The notes under the pieces were generated by a model. The model did not search any database. It was not told where the DNA came from and worked only from the letters and a program-made list of their open reading frames with translations. DNA of 38,109 nucleotides. It comes from Clostridiaceae bacterium (GTDB lineage Bacteria > Bacillota > Clostridia > Lachnospirales > Lachnospiraceae). A program made the translations under genes and the position numbers. The stretch covers positions 1 to 38,109 of the forward strand of contig JAJQGL010000097.1 in NCBI GenBank assembly GCA_021200535.1, read 5' to 3'. Below are positions 38,059 through 38,109 of the stretch, piece after piece. Position 1 is the stretch's first letter. Every line of letters starts with the position of its first letter.

Positions 38059-38109
38059 TGCTCGTGAGATTGATTTGAGATTGATTTTCAAACACTTTCC
38101 ATATATTCC

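Noticed and set aside
1-38109. CRISPR arrays, rRNA, tRNA or insertion sequences
   Set aside because: No regularly spaced repeats, no cloverleaf pattern and no transposase motifs were found on reading both strands; a covariance search was not possible.

Overview
The window is a late-gene segment of a contractile-tailed (myovirus-type) phage or prophage of a Gram-positive, Firmicutes-type host. A gut Lachnospiraceae or other Clostridia host is most likely. The evidence is the purine-rich coding strand, strong AGGAGG ribosome binding sites before almost every gene, rho-independent terminators, and structural families (DUF1073 portal, DUF2213 protease, DUF2184 capsid, DUF3383 sheath, DUF3277 tube, Gp138-type spike, XhlA-like protein) typical of Clostridia prophages. 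No integrase or clear att site lies in the window, so integrated or free state cannot be decided.

Layout. 1-2171: end of an early/middle operon of small overlapping genes (ASCH protein, PD-(D/E)xK-like nuclease, DUF6011 zinc-finger protein and unknowns). 2271-2861: a late-gene regulator whose start codon and Shine-Dalgarno sequence can pair with an upstream arm. 3060-7642: an unusual cassette of a sodium:solute symporter, a PP-loop (PAPS reductase-like) enzyme, a ParB-fold protein, an IbrA-like DUF3440 PP-loop enzyme and an IbrB-like ParB-fold protein, with mostly overlapping genes. 7745-20177: packaging, head and neck genes (terS, terL, a portal fused to a Nudix domain, minor head protein, protease with a nested scaffold start, cement protein, capsid, connectors, sheath, tube). 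20188-29859: tail chaperone with a predicted -1 frameshift, tape measure, baseplate hub, spike, wedge and fibre-like genes.

29864-33408: a complete diversity-generating retroelement (DGR). It has a target protein with a formylglycine-enzyme-like (C-type lectin) fold, a 115-bp variable repeat (VR) at its 3' end, a hairpin just downstream, the accessory gene avd, a 115-bp template repeat (TR) and a reverse transcriptase. TR and VR differ at 11 positions, and every one is an adenine in TR; the 91 non-adenine positions are identical. This is the signature of adenine-specific mutagenic retrohoming, so the phage diversifies a tail-tip protein that probably binds the host.

33450-35354: lysis module (XhlA-like protein, membrane protein, holin, endolysin with SH3 domain). 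35355-38109: control and accessory region. A small XRE regulator sits behind a perfect 16-bp inverted repeat. A minus-strand operon encodes an amidoligase, a gamma-glutamylcyclotransferase-like protein and a small helical protein. A second XRE regulator is transcribed divergently from that operon from a perfect-consensus promoter. A bidirectional terminator at 35781-35813 separates the converging units.

The points most worth pursuing are the symporter/PP-loop/ParB cassette, the DGR, the portal-Nudix fusion, the amidoligase operon, and several cis-acting structures: SD-masking leaders, paired palindromes in terS, and operator-like repeats at the divergent promoter.
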